A stretch of DNA of 64,000 nt from Selaginella tamariscina (lineage: Eukaryota; Streptophyta; Lycopodiopsida; Selaginellales; Selaginellaceae): positions 37,162-101,161 of the forward strand of contig PUQB01000774.1 of the NCBI GenBank assembly GCA_003024785.1, in the 5' to 3' direction. The notes under the pieces were generated by a model. It had not been told where the DNA came from, searched no databases, and was given only the letters and a program-made list of their open reading frames with translations. A program made the translations under genes and the position numbers. Each line of letters opens with the position of its first letter. The stretch's first letter is position 1. Shown one piece after another: positions 43,301 through 54,735 of this stretch.

Positions 43301-43483
43301 TTTATCACACACATGCTCATACCACTGAGAAACCTGATCCCAGGTCTTCGTAAATGTTGCGAAGTGCATTATATACAAACCGAATATACATATATCGTTA
43401 TCGACTTAACTGTTTAAACCTTAAACCCTAATCCCTCACTTTGTTTTAGGGTTCATTAAAAGAACCATCAAATCCGCGACAGG

Positions 43484-43907
43484 ATGCGGAGAGCAGTGGG
43501 ATCTCTGTCTGCAAGCAAATTACCCATGAAACCTGCAGGTAAGCTAGTACGATCTACAAGTATAAACAATTTACAATATAGTAGATATATATGTATTCAA
43601 TCCTGCATTTGTGTAGTTTTTAGCACATTTTCTAAATAGTTTTCAATCCGTAGGAAGCGGATTTTGCACTCTTGCGATCCCCAAGGAAGAACCATGGGAA
43701 GGTGAAGAATGCACCAAAGAACCGAAATCTGCACTGGATCTTGTCTTAGAGGGCACATTTGGCCTGGTTACTGCCGAATCTCGAAGGTTAGAGCGCATAT
43801 ATAAACTTGTCCAGAGGGCCTAATGGCAAATATGAGAATCTTACCGACGTTGTATCGGACAAGGACACGTTGCTTGCTGCTTATCAGCGTGTCAAATCCC
43901 GTTCCAG
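43484..43907 (+). pseudogene. 5' duplicate of the maturase-like gene (first two exons)
   Basis: Starts MRRAVGSLSASKLPM, has the same intron after the first 19 codons as the copy at 49062, then EEPWEGEECTKEPKSALDLV and ESRRLERIY. The match ends just after AAATCCCGTTCCAG. It keeps the frame through ALDLVLEGTFGL where the full copy slips, and slips itself at KLVQRA. Only the N-terminal fifth of the gene is present. Confidence 0.75.
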
Positions 43908-43974
43908 CTGTGTGTGTACGCATGCATATGCACATAAAGATGAAGCTGCGATGGCCGTTTAAGTGTATGTGCGT

Positions 43975-44020
<46 letters not shown>

Positions 44021-44204
44021 GAGAGAGAGAGAAGGAAGAGAGAGAGAGAGAGATTATTTATGTGTTGTGGTGTGTGTTACATACATTTATATGCATATTG
44101 CATAAGCGCTGGTTCATGTCGGTATACACAGACATTCACAGATTAACTAACATCAATACATACAAATCATGCATACATAAACCTTCTAAACCTTCTATTA
44201 TTGT

Positions 44205-44240
44205 GTATCTGATAATGAGTAGGTGCGTTAGTGTGTGTGT

Positions 44241-44274
<34 letters not shown>

Positions 44275-45180
44275 GGAGAGAATCTGCTGAAATAATGTAG
44301 GTTATAAAGCAAACCTATCATACCTCGGCAACAACACTTAATCCAGTAAGCTCCTGCAATCAAACCAACATATATATACATTAACACATACAGCCACGCA
44401 CACACTGTATATGCATATCTGTTATACAGTACAAAAATGAATATACATATACGAAGCCTTGTCTATACATATGTACATTCATATACATACATATCTTTAG
44501 TTAATCTACATATAAGACTCGCATTTAAAGTCAGTTTGAAAATGCATATATGTATATACACTACAAATACATGAATTCATATATATCACATACCATAAGC
44601 TGATCCACGCTGAACCCAAGAGGACCCATGAGAAGCTCATCAATCTCAACCGCAGCGGATTGTGTAAGATACGTAATTGAGTCTGGATCATGCAAATGTT
44701 GTACACTAACAGCCATGACTCTCTCAGATATCTTACTACTTTGAGACAACCCGGAAGCTGTATGATAGAAATTCTTCCTCAAGTCGAACAATTGTGAAGG
44801 AAACCGATTGTTCTGAGATAACCCGGATGATTTTCTATAGAAATTTCCTGCTTGTATCGAACGAAATTCGAGAATCTGTATGATAATTCTTGCTTGAAAC
44901 AAACAATTGTGAATAAATTCGATTGCCTTGATAGAAATTCTTACTTGAATTGAAGAACAGAGGCCTGTTTATGAATCTGCTACAGTTTTCGGGCTGGAAA
45001 ATTATTAGCTGTATAAGTACCGGGTTAGTCTATGAAATGTATGCTGGAAAAATGAAAGCTTACATGGCTTTTGCAAGAAGAGAGATTGCCAGAGTATAGG
45101 CCGCCATGGCTGTTTATAGGTTTATTTATTAATCCCCTAAACGATCAACGGTCTTGAATGCTGCCACTTGTAATGTATAT
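44205..45180 (-). pseudogene. 5' duplicate of PDX3 (first exons and introns)
   Basis: Near-identical to 28470-29520: the start codon at 45107, a transit-peptide-like stretch ([18 protein letters not shown]), the NAXE start [20 protein letters not shown], and introns with the same CA/GA repeats. It stops inside the intron after exon 3, so neither enzyme domain is complete. It reads in frame where PDX3 itself slips (AGGAAGAAT here, AGGAAAGAAT there). Confidence 0.85.
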
Positions 45181-45686
45181 ATAACATTGTAAGCACTTAG
45201 TTGTGTTATACCATTTTTTAAAATTTTATATTTAATTTAGCAAGTTAATTATATTGTATATTTACCAGGGATTATAAATGCAATTTAAAACATATTTAAA
45301 GCTATACATAATGTACAAAATATTTCTTTTTAATTTTATTATTGTTTGTTTTGAGAATATGTGAATTAAACTTACTACAATTTGCAATGAACTTACTACT
45401 TAATTAATATGTTAAAAGTATACAATGTTATTATAAAATATTTTTAGCAACGGTAATACATAATATATAATTAACTTACTATATTAAATAATTTATTGTG
45501 AATTAAACTTACTATTAATTTGCAGTCATAAGAATTGAATTTACTACTTCATTTTTTAATGTCTTTAGTTCTAAAATAAACTAAGCTATATATAAAGCTA
45601 CACAAAATCAGGCTTTAGAGTTTTTATTAATTTAAATTAAGTTATATAAAGCTACACCAAACCGGGAGTTTATAGACGTAGAGTTG

Positions 45687-46952
45687 ATGGCTTCATCTTT
45701 AGTTTTTTTGGTTGATCGTCTCATGCTTGAGTGCTTCAAGCATCTGTCTGAAGATTGATCTAACGCATTATGAGATTTCTATAACAGGACTCGACTGCTG
45801 AGACACAGCCATCATCACAAACATCACCATCACCATCACCGTAGTCATGGGTTACTATTGCAAACCATGGACGAACCCAGCAATACTATCGTGGGAATGG
45901 AAATCTACATAGGAAACCCGCTCAAAAGTTATAGGGATTGCAGACACCGGCAGCGACCTAGTATGGGTGAAACTTGCAAGCGGATGTAACAACAATCATG
46001 CATCATTCCATGTTAAGAAATCTTCATCTTACCAACCAATCCTCGATGGTGACTATGAAAACTGCAGTTCCATGTTCAATAATTTCCCAACAAGTGGAAT
46101 GTGTAATCTGCTCTCCCCTCGTCTCCCTCGCCAATGCGCCTACTTCTTCGGCTATGGTAGCGGATTCAACATTGGCTACCTCGGAAAGGATACGTTTTCA
46201 CTCAGGCAAAACTCACCCGGTAAGTTGGTAAAGTTCCCTAACATGTTTGTTGGCGTCGCCGTTGGCTGGCCAAGAATTTTCGACAGTATACAAGGTGTGA
46301 TAGGTTTGGGGCAAGGTCCCCTATCGCTTGTGTCGCAGCTAGGGGACGCCATCGATAACAAGTTCTCGTATTGCTTTGTGGACGACGAACATGCCAATGT
46401 TTCTACGCCGTTGATGTTCGGTAAGGAAGCAGAACTCAGAGGCAAGGGGATACAATCAACACCGATGTTACCGAACAATCCCCATAATCATAATTCGGAC
46501 TACGATGTCTATTACAAGCTTAACCTGGAAGGTGTCCATGTGGGGGAGAAGTTTTTCTCGGTGAGTCCCAACACCACAACCATTATAGACTCCGGAAGCA
46601 GCTGGACGTCTCTGAACGCCGAGACATACCTGTCGCTGAATGTTATTTTCTCTTCCCTACTGCACCGACGAGAGTTTGGCTTTTGCCGGCGCTTTCATGT
46701 GCTATAACATGACGGGGCAAGAGAATTACAAGTTTAGTCTTCCGGTTTCAACTGCAGGGCGCTAGATTCGAAATTCCGCTCGAGAATATACTCTTAGGGA
46801 AGAAGATTAAAGAATGTAGCTGTCTTGCACTTCAGCTGAATGAAGACAATGTGAATGTCATTGGGAATATCATGCAGCGGAACTATCATACGAAGGAGTC
46901 TACACTATCTTTCGTTAAAACAAAGTGTCACAAAATGAAGTTTAATTCCTGA
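45687..46952 (+). pseudogene. Aspartic protease pseudogene, near full length
   Basis: Close duplicate of the intact gene at 52324, from the start codon to the stop after KMKFNS. The middle reads cleanly for about 230 residues (CNNNHASFHVKKSS through TTTIIDSGSSWTSL), so both active-site regions are present. Frame slips occur in the signal/His part, before the first DTG (45925-45945), and after ETYLSL, where a segment of the parent (about 20 codons) is shortened. It lies directly beyond the PDX3 duplicate, as the fragment at 30318 lies beyond PDX3. Confidence 0.85.
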
Positions 46953-47626
46953 TTTACTATTTTTGAATCTTTTAAATTCGAAATTCATTTAAATAATAAA
47001 TTCTTATATTTAAACCCTTAAAAGAGCTTTTTGACTTCCACATTTTAAGTTCTAATAATTAAGTAAATATAATGATGTAGGAAAGAGATTTCCATAAATA
47101 TTTTTTCTAAGCACATGTGTGTATAATAATTTGCATAGTTTATATTATACATGTAAAATTATATTATACAGATATACATGTATAAATTATATTGTATAAA
47201 TATACATGTATTTATGTGATATAATTTAGTTTTCCTTAAAATAAAAAAAGGTCTATTTATATTATTTAAAATATTTAGTCTTGCACATGTATAGTGTGTG
47301 ATATTAGCAAGAAGGAAATCCGCATCGATGCATTAAAATTGATGCTTCTCGTTTTAAGTCAAATCCAGTGGGATTTCCTAAAGAAAAACATAAAAATATT
47401 TAAACTATATTTAGAACTTATATATATACATTCAAACTACATTAAATAATACATGAATTTGTACCCTACAAAACATATTATATGTCTACTTTAGCTTTCA
47501 CATATGTACATGTGTATATATATTTATTTATGTGTGTGTAAAACCAATAAGCATATATTAATGAACTAAAGACGTAATTAGTATACATATGTAAAACATA
47601 TATGTAAGTACTCCAATGCATTGCCT
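46953..47626. repeat. Protease 3' flank, copy D, AT-rich
   Basis: Aligns with copies A and B (TCAAATCCAGTGGGATTTCC; AAAACCAATAAGCATATATTA). It leads into the purine tract. No gene. Confidence 0.6.
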
Positions 47627-47630
47627 TGTT

Positions 47631-48485
47631 GAGAGAGAGAGGAGAGGGAGGGAAGGGAGGGAGAGAGAGAAGAGAGGGCGGGAGGGCGAGAAGAGAGAGA
47701 GGGGGGCAGGAGGGGAGAGGGAGAGAGAGAAGGTAGGAGGGGGAGAGGGAGAGAGAGAGAGAGAGAGAAGGGGCGGAGAGGAGGAGAAGGGGGAGAGAGA
47801 GAGAGAGAGAGAGAGAGAAGAGAAGGGGGCGGGAGAGAGAAGGGAGGGAGAGAGAGAAGGAGGGAGAGAAGGGAGAGAGAGAGAGGGAGAGAGAGAGAAG
47901 GGAGGAGAAGGAGAGAGAGGAGGAGAGAGAGAAGAGGGAGAGAAGGAGAGAGAAAGAAGGGAGGGAGAGAGAGAGAGAGGGAGCAGAGAGAGAGAGGGAG
48001 AGAGAGAGAAGGAGAGAGAAAGAAAGGAGGGAGAGAGGGAGGGAGAGAGAGAGAAGGGAGGAGGAGAGAGAGAGAGGAGGGAGGGAGAGAGTGAGAGAGA
48101 GAAGGGAGAGAAAAAGGGAGGGAGAGGGAGAAGAGAGAAGGGAGAGTGAGAGAGAGAAGGGAAGGAGGGAGAGAGAGAGAAGGGAGAGAGAAAAAGGAAG
48201 AGAAGGGAGGGGAAGAGAGAAAGAGAGAAGAAGGGAGGGGAAGAGAGAAAGAGAAAGAGAGAGAAGAGAAGAGAGAAAGAGAAAGAGAGAGAGAAGGGAG
48301 GGGAGAGAGAAAAGAAAGAGAGAGAGAAGAGGGGAAGAGAGAAAGAGAAAGAGAGAGAGAAGGGAGGGGAAGAGAGAAAGAGAAAGAGAGGGGGGAAGAG
48401 AGAAGAGAGAAAGAGAGAGAGGAGGGGAAGAGAGAAAGATAAAGAAAGAGAGAGAGAAGGGAGAGGAGAGAAAGAAAAAAAGAAA
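47631..48485. repeat. Polypurine (GA) tract, about 855 bp
   Basis: The plus strand is almost entirely A and G, with only a scatter of C or T. It occupies the same place in the duplicated flank as much shorter purine tracts at 31185-31255 and 35104-35236, so it is an expanded allele of one ancestral tract. Long open frames on both strands here (Ser/Leu/Phe-rich or Glu/Arg/Gly-rich) are compositional. Confidence 0.97.
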
Positions 48486-49061
48486 TACCTGTGATAAAAA
48501 ACACATGCAATGCCAAATTAAGAATTAACTCGGACCAACATGAAATTCTTTTTTCCATGCAATTCTTTAATTTGTAAGCAAACTCCTGATTATTATCACA
48601 TTCTGCATAAAGATTTTGAAAATGCTATAGAAAAAACTATAAAGAAGAAGTATATGTTTTAAATTAGCATTTGTATATTATGAGTAAAACCTAACTTCTT
48701 TTATATTATAAAAACACACAAATCAAATGAGTAACAATATATTCATGGTTGTCCATGCATATTTAATGAAATTTGGTAATATGTATAAAATAATGTTTTA
48801 TTGGTAACCACCTACAATATGTATAAAATATTTATTGATAATCACCTACAATATGTATAAAATAATGTTTTATTGGTAACTACTTACAATAAAGAAATCT
48901 GATTGAGATCTTAATAAATTTGTCAAGTGCACAAACATATTATGTACAATCCGAATATACATGTATACGTTCCTTAAACTTAACAGTTTAAACCCTAAAC
49001 CCTAAGCCTTCCTTTACTTCGTTTTAAGGTTCATAACAATAACCCTAAAATCCGGGACAGG

Positions 49062-49559
49062 ATGCGAACAGTAGTGAGGTCTCTGTCTGCAAGCAAATTA
49101 CCGATGGAAACTGCAGGTAAGCTAGTTCGATGGACAAGTATAAACAATTTACAATATAGTATATAGTGTATGTATTCAATAGCACATTTTCTTATCTGAA
49201 AGTAGATTTCAATCCGTAGGAAGCAGATTTTGCACGCTTGCGGAAGAACCATGGGAAGGTGAAGAATGCACCAAAGAACCGAAATTGTACTGGATCTTGT
49301 CTTAGAGGGCACATTTGGCCTGGCTACCGCCGAATCTCGAAGGTTAGAGCGTATATATAACTTGTCCAGAGGGCCCAACGACAAATATGAGAATCTTATC
49401 GACATTGTATCGAACAAGGACACGTTGCTTGCTGCTTATCAGCGTGTCAAATCCCGTCCAGGTGTGTGTGTTATGCACATAAAGATGAAGCTGCGAGGGC
49501 TGGTAGATGTTAAGTGTCTCTAGATAGATCATATCTACCTCTGTGTGTGTCTATATATA

Positions 49560-49601
<42 letters not shown>

Positions 49602-51740
49602 TAGATAGATAGATACATTATTGAATATATGCATTACATTCAATCATAGTATCAGGAAAATATATACCTGCTAGTTACATGTGCGCGCGTGTGTACATAC
49701 ACAAACATGTGCATTTATATGCATATTGCATAAGCGCTGGTTCAAGGTACCATCGTATTCATTAAAAATGCTTTCACTATGAAAATATAACGGGAGGTGG
49801 AATGGGCTCTTGTATGTAATACCTATGGAAAACGTACCATTATGTGTTATGCATGTTTGTACACATACTTACGAATTCATCACAGACTCATATTATAAGC
49901 AGCTACAGGTCGTTTTGTACGTTTAGATCGCAGACACATAGAGATGTATTTTAATGTTTATGTATGTACGTCTGAATACGTGCTAAAGGTACCATATATA
50001 ATTTTAAATGCAGGATTAAGGATTCCTTTACTTGGTTCTAAAGAACTACCTCTAAACTGGCTTAACGAAACCAGAGCCAGCCTCTTAGCTGGAGGCTACG
50101 ACTTCAAGAACTACCGAAGCAGGCACATAATTCGAAGGTTTGGGGCAAGAGCGACACAGCACTCCATGAGCCGCTACACGCTCCTCCTTGTACACCTCTG
50201 GGCTCTCCGAACAAAACGTGCAGAGATCTTTGGTGGTAGATCGGAGTACTACATGAAGAAGGAGCCTGATACACTGAGGGAGTTCACCCTGGACTTCTTT
50301 CTTAACTACAGCATGTTTAGCAAGTTTAAGGTACGTCAAACTAAACCATATGCACCTGTAGAGGACCTCATTGTGCAAGAAGCAATGCTATGGCCACTAG
50401 AGAAAGTATATGAACCCCTTCTAGCTCCGACTGTACATGGTACCGTCTAAACAAGGGGTGTCATACGCTCTTCGAGAGATACGGGTGTTAAGTGGGCTTG
50501 GAGTTAAACTGCTAATGGAGTTTAACTTCAAGAACATATTCGAGGCCTGGACAGGGATATTCTCAGGTCAGTCCTTGGGGAACACATTGAAGATGATATA
50601 CTTTTGTAGATCTCATATTGAAGCTGTTTGAGGTGACCTCTACTACAGTACATGATGTGAAGTACTCGCCGAAGATGCTGAAGAAGAACCCAAGCTGGAA
50701 AATACGGTTATAGAGTATAAGGAGCTTGGTATACGGCATACGGTTCTAGCACCTTTTATATGTCACATATATATGCAGAAGGTGGATAGTGAGATACAGA
50801 GGATATGTGAGGAGCAGGAACAGATGCCAGTGGTGAAGAAACGGAAGACAATATTTCATGTTCGTGCAAATCCGATTAATGTTACCGATGAGCTTCCCAT
50901 TAATGTGAAGTATGCACGATATATGGATGAGTTTGTCATTGGGTTGGTGGTTCAAGGTCTGTTGTGGAGAAGATTCAGAGTTTAGTGCTTAAGTTTCTTA
51001 GCAAGGATCTTAATCTTCAGATATAAGGTAAGATTACTATCTGTATATATGTTCACACACACACACGCACATACAGACATTAATATGTACTTTTCTTAAG
51101 CTTTGGATCGACGCTCTTCCTGGGAATGAGGATTACAGCAGCAGAGTCTACATACAATCCCAAGATTGAGGCAAAGAGGATGGAGAAACGCAGAAGGTGT
51201 ATATTCAGGAATATGAAACTCCGTGCAATACGTGAACGTGTTTGGTTTGACAGAGTTAAGAGAATGACACTTCACTCTTGGGCGTTAGGATTGAGGTCAG
51301 TTTATATATTAATAATTAGTAAAACTAATTAACTACGTAATAGTTAAAACACATACATACATATATATGCTTTACTATACGATTGCCCAGGTTACTTTAC
51401 TTTATGGTTAATTTACCATATATATGTACATATGTTTAGGAGGATAAGCAAGGAGCTTCCGTCTTTGGAGAAATGTAGAAGAATTCTTGAACACAAATCT
51501 GAGAAAATGGTGAGGGACTTTGCTGTTGCTGAACTTGATAGAGGGGAATCGAGGCTGGCTATCGAGGAGATACTTAATACGGAGAATGCTGTGTTCTATA
51601 ATATGTCTGCTATTGGGATTCCTGAGCAGATTGTTCAAGCTCATAAGCACTTGACTGAGTTGCTTGAAAAAACACTACAGGTGTGTGTGTTAGAAATGCT
51701 GTGCAAGAGAAGTAATATTAAAATTTTATATTTAATATAG
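49062..51740 (+). CDS. Group II intron maturase-like nuclear gene (RT-type domain), frame-broken
   Basis: Exon 1 is 49062-49116 (MRTVVRSLSASKLPMETA, mitochondrial-presequence-like), exon 2 is 49221-~49462 (ESRRLERIYNLSRGPNDKYE), and a long exon starts at ~50013 (ELPLNWLNETRASLLAGGYD-FK, IVQEAMLWPLEKVYEPLL, GCHT then LREIRVLSGLGVKLLMEFNF). VKYARYMDEFVIGLV (50908-50952) matches the catalytic YADD box of group II intron RTs, here YMDE. A basic C-terminal region follows (RISKELPSLEKCRRILEHKS). Plants use such nuclear-encoded maturases to splice mitochondrial introns. Spliceosomal introns show this is a nuclear gene. Slips near 49290, 50440 and 50970 break the frame. The 3' end is uncertain: the duplicated protease block begins at about 51715. 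Confidence 0.62.
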
Positions 51741-52323
51741 TAAGTTAATTATATTGTATATTACCAGCGATTATAAATGCAATTTAAAACATATTTAAAG
51801 CTATACATGATGTAAAAGTATTTTTTTTAAAATTTTTATTATTGTTTGTTTTGAGAATATGTGAATGAAACTTACTACAATTTGCAATGAACTTACTACT
51901 TAATTAATATGTTAAAAGTATAGAATGTTATTATAAAATATATTTTAGATTCATATTCATCCCTAAAAGATCAACGGTAAATACATAATATAATTAACTT
52001 ACTATATTAAATATAAATTTTTAAGAAATTGAGGTGAATACATTAAAAGTCAAAAAGAGAGTAAATTTTAAACATAGTTAATGTACAAAGTATTCTTTTT
52101 TATTGTGAATTAAACTTACTATTAATTTGCAGTCATAAGAATTGAATTTACTACTTCATTTTTAATGTCTTTTTAGTTCTAAAATAAACTAAGCTATATA
52201 TAAAGCTACACAAAATCAGGCTTTAGAGTTTTTATTAGCTTAAATTAAGTTATATAAAGCTACACCAAATCAGGCTTTACGCTATTTAACTATATAAACT
52301 AGAGTTTATAGACGTAGAGTTTG

Positions 52324-53646
52324 ATGGCTTCATCTTTAGTCTTTTTTTGGTTGATCTTCTCATGCTTGAGTGCTTCAAGCATCTGTCTGAAGATTGATCT
52401 AACGCATTATAAGGAGAAAGAGGATTTCTATAACAGGACTCGACTGCTGAGGCACAGTCATCGTCACAAACATCACCATCACCATCACCATCACCGTAGT
52501 CATGGGTTACTATTGCAAACAATGGACGAACCCAGCAATACTATCGTGGGAATGGAAATCTACATAGGAACACCAGCTCAAAAGTTTATAGGGATTGTAG
52601 ACACCGGCAGCGACCTAGTATGGGTGAAACTTGCAAGCGGATGTAACAACAATCATGCATCATTCCATGTTAAGAAATCTTCATCTTACCAACCAATCCT
52701 CGATGGTGACTATGAAAACTGCAGTTTCATGCTCAATAATTTCCCAACAAGTGGAATGTGTAATCTGCTTTCCCCTAGTCTCCCTCGTCAATGCGCCTAC
52801 TTCTTCGGCTATGTCAGCGGATCCAACATTGGCTATCTTGGAAAGGATACGTTTTCACTTAGGCAAAACTCACCGGACGGTAAGTTGATAAAGTTCCCTA
52901 ACATGTTTGTTGGCCTTGCCGTTGGCTGGACAAGAATTTTCGATAGTATACAAGGTGTGATAGGCTTGGGGCAAGGTCCCCTATCGCTTGTGTCGCAGCT
53001 AGGGGACGCCATCGATAACAAGTTCTCGTATTGCTTTGTGGACGACGAACATGCCAATGTTTCTACGCCATTGTTGTTCGGTAAGGAAGCAGAACTCAGA
53101 GGGAAGGGGATACAATCAACACCGATATTACCAAACAATCCCAATAATTCGGACTACGATGTCTATTACAAGCTCAACTTGGAAGGTGTCCATGTGGGGG
53201 AGAAGTTTTTCTCGGTGAGTCCCAATACCACAACCGTTATAGACTCCGGGAGCAGCTGGACGTCCCTGAACGCCGAGACATACGTGTCGCTGAATGCTAT
53301 TTTTGACGCCTTGATTGGTCTTCCCTATTGCGTCGACAATAGTTTGGCTTTTGCCGGTGATTTCATGTGCTATAACATGACGGGACAAGAGGATTACAAG
53401 TTTAGTCTTCCACCGATATGGTTTCAACTGCAGGGCGCTAGATTCGAGATTCCGCTCGAGAATATACTCGTAAGGAAGATTAAGAAGATTAAAGAATGTA
53501 GCTGCCTTGCACTTAAACTGAATGAACACAATGAGAATGTCATTGGGAATATCATGCAGCGGAACTATCATATCTTATACGACACCAAGGAGTCTACACT
53601 ATCTTTCGTTAAAACAAAGTGTCACAAAATGAAGTCTAGTTCCTGA
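52324..53646 (+). CDS. Pepsin-like aspartic protease (A1 family, nucellin-like), intact
   Basis: Intronless gene of 440 codons. The first ATG of the frame is at 52324. Signal peptide MASSLVFFWLIFSCLSASS, then a short propeptide with a histidine run (HSHRHKHHHHHHHHRSH, residues about 44-60). The N-lobe has the active site IVDTGSDLVWVK, the C-lobe has VIDSGSSWTSL (the second catalytic Asp), and the C-terminus VIGNIMQRNYHILYDTKEST is typical of plant atypical A1 proteases. Cysteine-rich positions (CNNN, NCSF, MCNLLS) fit the nucellin-like disulfide pattern. A secreted or vacuolar protease is expected. It is the only unbroken member of at least four copies here. Confidence 0.93.
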   Translation: MASSLVFFWLIFSCLSASSICLKIDLTHYKEKEDFYNRTRLLRHSHRHKHHHHHHHHRSHGLLLQTMDEPSNTIVGMEIYIGTPAQKFIGIVDTGSDLVWVKLASGCNNNHASFHVKKSSSYQPILDGDYENCSFMLNNFPTSGMCNLLSPSLPRQCAYFFGYVSGSNIGYLGKDTFSLRQNSPDGKLIKFPNMFVGLAVGWTRIFDSIQGVIGLGQGPLSLVSQLGDAIDNKFSYCFVDDEHANVSTPLLFGKEAELRGKGIQSTPILPNNPNNSDYDVYYKLNLEGVHVGEKFFSVSPNTTTVIDSGSSWTSLNAETYVSLNAIFDALIGLPYCVDNSLAFAGDFMCYNMTGQEDYKFSLPPIWFQLQGARFEIPLENILVRKIKKIKECSCLALKLNEHNENVIGNIMQRNYHILYDTKESTLSFVKTKCHKMKSSS

Positions 53647-54289
53647 TTTACTTTTTAAAATCTTTTAAATTCGAAATTCATTTCATTTAACTTGTTTGCA
53701 ATAAATAATAAATTTTATTATATTTAAACCCTTAAAAAGAGCTCTTTTAATTGAAATTCAAATTTATTTAATGAATTAGTTACACAATAAATGTGAGAGG
53801 TGGGACATGTTTTGTGTTTGCATTTTGCATTCACAAATTGAAGTTTTTATAAATATAATGTACCTATAGTTCATGAAGAATCTCAAAATGCTACAACATT
53901 TTGAAATATTGTAAAACATGGTATTCCAAAACATAAACACATTTGAGGTGGGTGGTAAATGGTAATCAAAATAAGTTCATGTTTGTTTAAGAAACTCCTT
54001 TATGACTTGTTACTAAAGAGATATTTTGGTTGAAATTAAAATTCTTTAAACATTAAATTAAAAATTTAATTTTATAAATCACATGTTTTAATTACAAGTG
54101 ATAAGTCTTATTTTGGGTTTTCAAGGGTCCTAGCAAATTTGCCTATTCAATTGTGCATACTAGACATCACATGGTCACATAAGTTACAATCATATTTCTT
54201 GTATTAGCAATAAAATTGACAATCACACTTCTAGTACCAATAGTAAAATCAATAATCACAACATGGGATGTGACATATAACTCCAAGAG
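53647..54289. repeat. Protease 3' flank, copy E, AT-rich
   Basis: The first 120 bp match the flank after 46952 (CTTTTAAATTCGAAATTCATTT; TATATTTAAACCCTTAAA). Beyond that it is AT-rich with no gene. Confidence 0.5.
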
Positions 54290-54735
54290 GAATTAGCACA
54301 AGACTTAAGATCTTATTTTAAATCCCTACAGTGACGATCCTCTAAATGCTAAAGAATAACTCAAAATGAACTTTAAAATTTTGCCTTAAAAGACATAGTC
54401 CCTAACCGAGACATATCTCTTAAGCTCTCACATACCCTTAAAGCATTATAAAAAGAATCACTCTCATATGATAATACAACCCTTTTAGAGTGACGAGGGA
54501 TACCTTAGCCCACAACTAATTCTTAAGGGTTTGAATGAACTAAAAATCTAATCGAAAGTTTTTTTAAAATGAAAATGTTAACTTCGCTTAAAGTTTCTTA
54601 TAAATACTTAATGATACCCAATCGAACCACATAAGAGCACTAAGTGAGCATGTTTCTTTATATCAATATAATTTGGTATGTAACAACAATCAACTTTTGA
54701 AATAAAGAGTGGTCATATTAAAAATTATAACAAAA
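54290..54735 (-). mobile_element. Decayed, internally deleted LTR relic of the second family
   Basis: Follows the solo LTR in order (AACCCTTTTAGAGTGACGAGGG; TTCTTAAGGGTTTGA; AAATACTTAATGATACCCAA; GAGCACTAAGTGAGCATG; AACAACAATCAACTTTTGAAA), with most C/G positions changed to T/A. The oldest-looking copy of this LTR family in the window. Confidence 0.7.

Noticed and set aside
43970-44050. CT-TA-GA palindromic repeat as a hairpin RNA gene
   Set aside because: A simple compound microsatellite, the same kind as in neighbouring introns.
47478-48558. Long minus-strand open frames (over 320 codons, Ser/Leu/Phe/Pro) and plus-strand Glu/Arg/Gly frames
   Set aside because: They are produced by the purine tract, which has almost no stop codons by composition. 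No start context, splice or homology.
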